Assembly (NCBI GenBank): GCA_947624725.1
Contig: CANQLP010000046.1
Span: forward strand, 1 to 7,091
Direction: 5' to 3'
Length of the DNA: 7,091 bases
Source of the DNA: an uncultured Clostridia bacterium
Lineage (GTDB): Bacteria > Bacillota_A > Clostridia > TANB77 > CAG-508
The notes beneath the pieces were generated by a model. That model was not told the DNA's origin and searched no databases. It was given only the letters and a program-made list of their open reading frames with translations. Shown here piece by piece: positions 6,212-7,091 of this stretch. Position 1 is the stretch's first letter; each line of letters starts with the position of its first letter. Made by a program: the position numbers and the translations under genes.

Positions 6212-6242
6212 CCTCAAGCTCAATACAAATTAGAGCTTGAGG
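6212..6242. terminator. Second hairpin sharing the same stem, possible terminator
   Basis: CCTCAAGCTC (6212-6221) pairs perfectly with GAGCTTGAGG (6233-6242) around an 11-base loop. The first eight bases of the stem are identical to the terminator at 6155. Tails are only moderately T-rich in either direction (GGTTTGATTT on plus). It lies 19 bases past the stop of the leftward surface-protein gene. Confidence 0.55.
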
Positions 6243-6260
6243 TTTGATTTGCATTGCATG

Positions 6261-7091
6261 TTAAGTTGGATAATGTGTACCCGATGTTGCCCCACAATTA
6301 ACATTGTGAGTTGAGCAGTAATAATGAGCAGTAGTTGAGTTGTGAGAACATGTTGAGGCTTTTATGGTTATTTTTCCACTTTTTGAACATGTTTTACAAT
6401 ATACCTTCGTTTCACTACCAGTTCCACTATATAAATAAAAGTGAAAATTTACAAGTGAAGTTCCGTATGTTGTATAACAACTAGGACAAATTGGATGGTT
6501 GTAATCATAAAGACCACTGTTTGTAATTTGCATTACATAGCTAGACCATTTATTGTTGGATGAATTCGGGCTTAGACCACAAATCCAACATTTAATAGCA
6601 GTAGAAGCTGACCAGTTCTTGAATCCAAGACAGTAGTAACCCATAGTGTTATCTAGCGTTTCGTATTGATACCCCTGACCTTTGCAAGTGAAACAATTTA
6701 CTGTGGCCGAACTAGGTCCATTACATTTTGTACCACTTGAGCAGTATACTCTAGCCGTACCAGTTCCACCTGATACAGAGCCACCATTCCCATCTGTTAT
6801 CTCAACTGACCATGAATATGTTCCATATGTCTTACTTATCGAAATTGTTACTGAAGCCCCTGAATTTCCTTGTACAGCTGTTTGTTTTACTCCTGCTACT
6901 GTTGGTGTATATGTTAATTTATCATTATCTGCATCTTTTCCTGCTCCCGTTAATTTAAATCCTGCTGTTGTTATACTTTCTGCTTTAAATTGTGTCTGAA
7001 CCGTTGGCACACTATTTGATGTTTTTTGTGAAGCTGACTTTGTTGCTTTTCCACCATATGGATCTGTTGCTGTTATCGTCCAAGTATATGA
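6261..7091 (-). CDS. Ig-like repeat surface protein with cysteine-rich C-terminal region (partial, N-terminus outside window)
   Basis: The minus-strand frame is open from the window edge at 7091 to TAA at 6263-6261, giving 276 visible residues. A GTG at 7008-7010 is internal: the frame upstream continues coherently with SYTWTITATDPYGGKATKSA. That segment recurs about 90 residues later as TYSWSVEITDGNGG, and DADNDKLTYT between them is a typical D-x-D-x-D-x-LTYT strand turn. This indicates tandem Ig-like or cadherin-like repeats, as in extracellular adhesins. The last roughly 160 residues change character. They hold 14 cysteines, four CxxC pairs (CFTC, CWIC, CPSC, CKTC) and several His, ending CSTHNVNCGATSGTHYPT. 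Two zinc-ribbon-like sites or disulfides are plausible. No sortase motif or C-terminal membrane helix is present, so cell attachment, if any, is by another route. The ligand is unknown. Confidence 0.8.
   Translation of the reverse strand, partial: SYTWTITATDPYGGKATKSASQKTSNSVPTVQTQFKAESITTAGFKLTGAGKDADNDKLTYTPTVAGVKQTAVQGNSGASVTISISKTYGTYSWSVEITDGNGGSVSGGTGTARVYCSSGTKCNGPSSATVNCFTCKGQGYQYETLDNTMGYYCLGFKNWSASTAIKCWICGLSPNSSNNKWSSYVMQITNSGLYDYNHPICPSCYTTYGTSLVNFHFYLYSGTGSETKVYCKTCSKSGKITIKASTCSHNSTTAHYYCSTHNVNCGATSGTHYPT

Noticed and set aside
6069..6254. Minus-strand 61-codon ORF across the terminators
   Set aside because: It crosses both hairpins and has no family resemblance or ribosome site.
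6682..6999. Plus-strand 105-codon ORF
   Set aside because: It is antisense to the Ig-like repeat protein, whose repeat pattern and open frame to the window edge are convincing.
7008..7010. GTG as the start of the surface protein
   Set aside because: The frame upstream stays open to the window edge and encodes another Ig-like repeat end, so this codon is an internal valine.

Overview
The window is a very AT-rich stretch with strong AGGAGG-type ribosome sites, short intergenic gaps and Bacillota-type families: a DUF1858 redox protein, a DnaD-domain protein and a DnaC/DnaI-type helicase loader. This points to a low-GC Clostridia-like chromosome, probably an uncultured gut lineage; that placement is inference. 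No tRNA, rRNA, CRISPR array, insertion sequence, relaxase or integrase is visible.

Layout. (1) 1-330 holds a leftward transcription unit: a near-consensus promoter (253-280), a structured leader with a 15-bp perfect inverted repeat and a possible leader peptide, and the first 26 codons of an ORF with a (TG)13 microsatellite that leaves the window. (2) 338-523 is a leftward DUF1858 gene. (3) 559-614 is a divergent promoter region around an 18-base palindrome. (4) 641-4064 is a rightward cluster resembling type IV secretion: a small membrane protein, a VirD4/TraG-like coupling ATPase, a VirB2/TrbC-like pilin subunit, a VirB6/TrbL-like polytopic protein broken by a one-base frameshift, and a short two-helix membrane protein of PrgI/VirB3-like shape. 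(5) An extended -10 promoter (4073-4101) precedes the dnaD-like and dnaC-like pair (4155-6206), a likely primosome or helicase-loading operon. (6) Two hairpins sharing the stem CCTCAAGC lie between the convergent transcription units. (7) 6261-7091 is the C-terminal part of a leftward Ig-like repeat surface protein with a cysteine-rich tail.

How it fits together. The cluster has a coupling protein, a pilin-like subunit, a channel-like subunit and a small inner-membrane subunit, but no VirB4 ATPase, relaxase or peptidoglycan hydrolase in view. It directly abuts replication-initiation genes. It may be a fixed chromosomal membrane/DNA-translocation module or the edge of a decayed conjugative element. 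Two single-base lesions, in the VirB6-like gene and at the dnaC-like 3' end, look like recent indels or sequence errors.
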